Shown: in pieces, positions 61,400 through 64,000 of the stretch
How positions within the stretch are numbered: position 1 is the stretch's first letter
How the letters are laid out: the number at the start of each line of letters is the position of its first letter
Assembly (NCBI GenBank): GCA_016742175.1
Contig: JACVCH010000018.1
Span: forward strand, 25,917-89,916
Source of the DNA: Rhizobiaceae bacterium
GTDB lineage: Bacteria; Pseudomonadota; Alphaproteobacteria; Rhizobiales; Rhizobiaceae
DNA: 64,000 bases
Direction: 5' to 3'
Notes under the pieces: generated by a model
The model's input: only the letters and a program-made list of their open reading frames with translations
The model's database searches: none
What the model was told of the DNA's origin: nothing
Translations under genes and position numbers: made by a program

Positions 61400-63173
<1,774 letters not shown>

Positions 63174-63224
63174 CCGTCCATTAAGCATGGCGGGTTCACA
63201 TGGTTCTATTCAAGGAATCGCCCC

Positions 63225-63539
63225 ATGTGGACCCGTCATCACAAGCAGCGCAACACCGGCCGCCTGATCGTTCCGGTCATTGCATCGGCCTTTCTGGCCT
63301 ATTTCGGCTACCACGCGTTTCAAGGCGCCTACGGCATCAACGCGAAGCACCGGCTGGAGGAACGCGTGACGATCCTCAAGGCCGAACTCGATCAACTGGT
63401 GGTCGAGCGCGAGGCGCTTGAAACCAAGCTCATTCTCATCAATGATGGCTCGATCGAGCGCGACATGCTCGACGAACAGGCGCGCCGCGCGCTCGATCTG
63501 GTGCGCGACGACGAGGTCGTCATTGATCTCGACCAGTGA
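63225..63539 (+). CDS. ftsB: Septum formation initiator family protein (FtsB/DivIC-like)
   Basis: A 104-residue division protein. One transmembrane helix (RLIVPVIASAFLAYFGYHAF) is followed by a coiled coil (HRLEERVTILKAELDQLVVEREALETKL) and the short C-terminal DMLDEQARRALDLVRDDEVV. This is the layout of FtsB, which joins FtsL and FtsQ at the septum. AAGGA lies 8 nt before the ATG. Between eno and pdhA, as in many alphaproteobacteria. Confidence 0.88.
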   Translation: MWTRHHKQRNTGRLIVPVIASAFLAYFGYHAFQGAYGINAKHRLEERVTILKAELDQLVVEREALETKLILINDGSIERDMLDEQARRALDLVRDDEVVIDLDQ

Positions 63540-63560
63540 TTAACCGGATATCGGTTAATC
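63538..63560. promoter_or_regulatory. Perfect inverted repeat at the ftsB stop, upstream of pdhA
   Basis: GATTAACCG-gatat-CGGTTAATC, 9-bp arms starting in the ftsB stop codon. It has no adjacent T-run, so an operator for the pdh operon is as likely as a terminator. The rest of the 180-nt gap (63540-63719) is AT-richer than its surroundings and probably holds the pdhA promoter. Confidence 0.45.
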
Positions 63561-63719
63561 CACTAATTCCACTGTTTTTTCAGCATCTTCCACGAATATC
63601 GCCTATGCGAAATCGCCATAGCGGGAACGTTTGCCCCATGCTAGCCTAAGGTCAATATCCGGGAAGCCTTCGGTGTTTCCGGTTGTCCGCAAAGAGACAG
63701 GCTCTGGGAGACCCAAGGC

Positions 63720-64000
63720 ATGGCAACAGCCGCCAAGAAGGCGTCGCGCGTAAAGTCCGACGCCAAATCCGCTTCTGCGATCAAGACGCCGCCCCCCGTC
63801 GAATTTTCGAAGGAGGAGGAGCATCAGGCCTATCGCGACATGCTTCTGATCCGCCGCTTCGAGGAGAAGGCGGGCCAGCTCTACGGCATGGGCTTCATCG
63901 GCGGGGTGTCAGCACGCCAACTCGTCCCGTCGGGGCGCGTGCCCCGATCAGCGAGCCGGCGGCAGACCGGGGCGACTCCGCCCGCACCAGCCCGGACACA
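63720..64000 (+). CDS. pdhA: Pyruvate dehydrogenase E1 alpha subunit, N-terminal part; homology ends at about 63905
   Basis: The frame starts at the ATG 63720 with GGGAG upstream. An Ala/Lys-rich leader of about 30 residues is followed by FSKEEEHQAYRDMLLIRRFE and EKAGQLYGMGFIGG, which is typical of E1 alpha. The next residues should read about FCHLYIGQEA; instead they are VSARQLVPSGRVPRSASRR and no longer resemble the family, although no stop codon is met before the window ends. Either the gene is interrupted by inserted DNA or the sequence is a junction. Confidence 0.8.
   Translation, partial: MATAAKKASRVKSDAKSASAIKTPPPVEFSKEEEHQAYRDMLLIRRFEEKAGQLYGMGFIGGVSARQLVPSGRVPRSASRRQTGATPPAPART
63906..64000. 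other. Unidentified sequence interrupting pdhA (possible insertion end or assembly junction)
   Basis: From about 63905 the sequence starts GTGTCAGCACGCC and contains a strong hairpin, CGGGGC-gcgt-GCCCCG (63930-63945). GTGTC at 63906-63910 is complementary to GACAC at 63995-63999. It does not encode any E1-alpha sequence. Group II introns often begin GTGYG, which is close but not identical; an insertion sequence end is also possible. The element, if real, extends past the window. Confidence 0.45.

Noticed and set aside
63539..63560. CtrA site at the ftsB-pdhA repeat
   Set aside because: The two TTAA elements are 11 nt apart instead of 7.

Overview
The window is 64 kb of high-GC chromosome from an alphaproteobacterium, most likely Hyphomicrobiales (Phyllobacteriaceae/Rhizobiaceae-like). 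This is inferred from gene content: a GAAC-N7-GAAC SOS box before recA, class I fumarase, a class II (plant-type) DAHP synthase, malic enzyme with a phosphotransacetylase-like tail, DgcA racemase, the pyrG-kdsA-eno-ftsB-pdhA block and the recA-alaS-icd block. Genes are densely packed, with many 4-nt overlaps and only short gaps. I saw no prophage, CRISPR array or complete insertion sequence. Almost everything looks like ordinary core chromosome.

Layout. 1-4746: end of a tripartite tricarboxylate transporter, then a sugar-acid catabolic operon (IlvD/Edd dehydratase, DenD, a beta-hydroxyacid dehydrogenase, an SDR). 4814-8778: dusA, a TauE/SafE permease, an aspartic protease-DUF1289 pair, and cobT. 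8780-12893: sensor kinase, nuclease, GST, a uracil-DNA glycosylase-like gene without a standard start codon, and an Lrp regulator. 12894-18174 (minus): a hydroxyisobutyrate-dehydrogenase-like gene, then a molybdenum-cofactor operon moaA-EamA-MFS-mobA-mobB. 18306-23575: DUF971, MarR and rhodanese, fumarase, and a large L,D-transpeptidase. 23717-23791: tRNA-Val(CAC) with a good promoter. 23865-33168: gph, rpiA, gor, DAHP synthase, a flavoprotein monooxygenase, a lipid kinase, a hemerythrin protein, a Tag-like glycosylase and DUF1003. 33276-40074: nadE, gltX, malic enzyme and dgcA. 40140-44475: a Mla/MCE lipid-transport operon (STAS-permease, ATPase, MCE protein with a tandem repeat, auxiliary lipoprotein). 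44468-47551: two lipoproteins, then psuK-psuG. 47620-53469: SOS-regulated recA, alaS, a PRC-barrel protein and icd. 53611-63539: epoxide-hydrolase-like gene, trmJ, murI, secG, a second L,D-transpeptidase, pyrG, a VOC protein, kdsA, a PRC-barrel protein, eno and ftsB. 63720-64000: start of pdhA.

The most unusual observation is at the right edge. pdhA reads normally for about 62 codons and then, at about 63905, changes to sequence unlike any E1-alpha subunit. This suggests an insertion or an assembly junction that continues beyond the window. Other points worth checking are the exact 34-residue triple repeat in MlaD, two transporters inside the molybdenum-cofactor operon, the start of the UDG-like gene, the cysteine-free Tag-like glycosylase, and several palindromes beside regulators.
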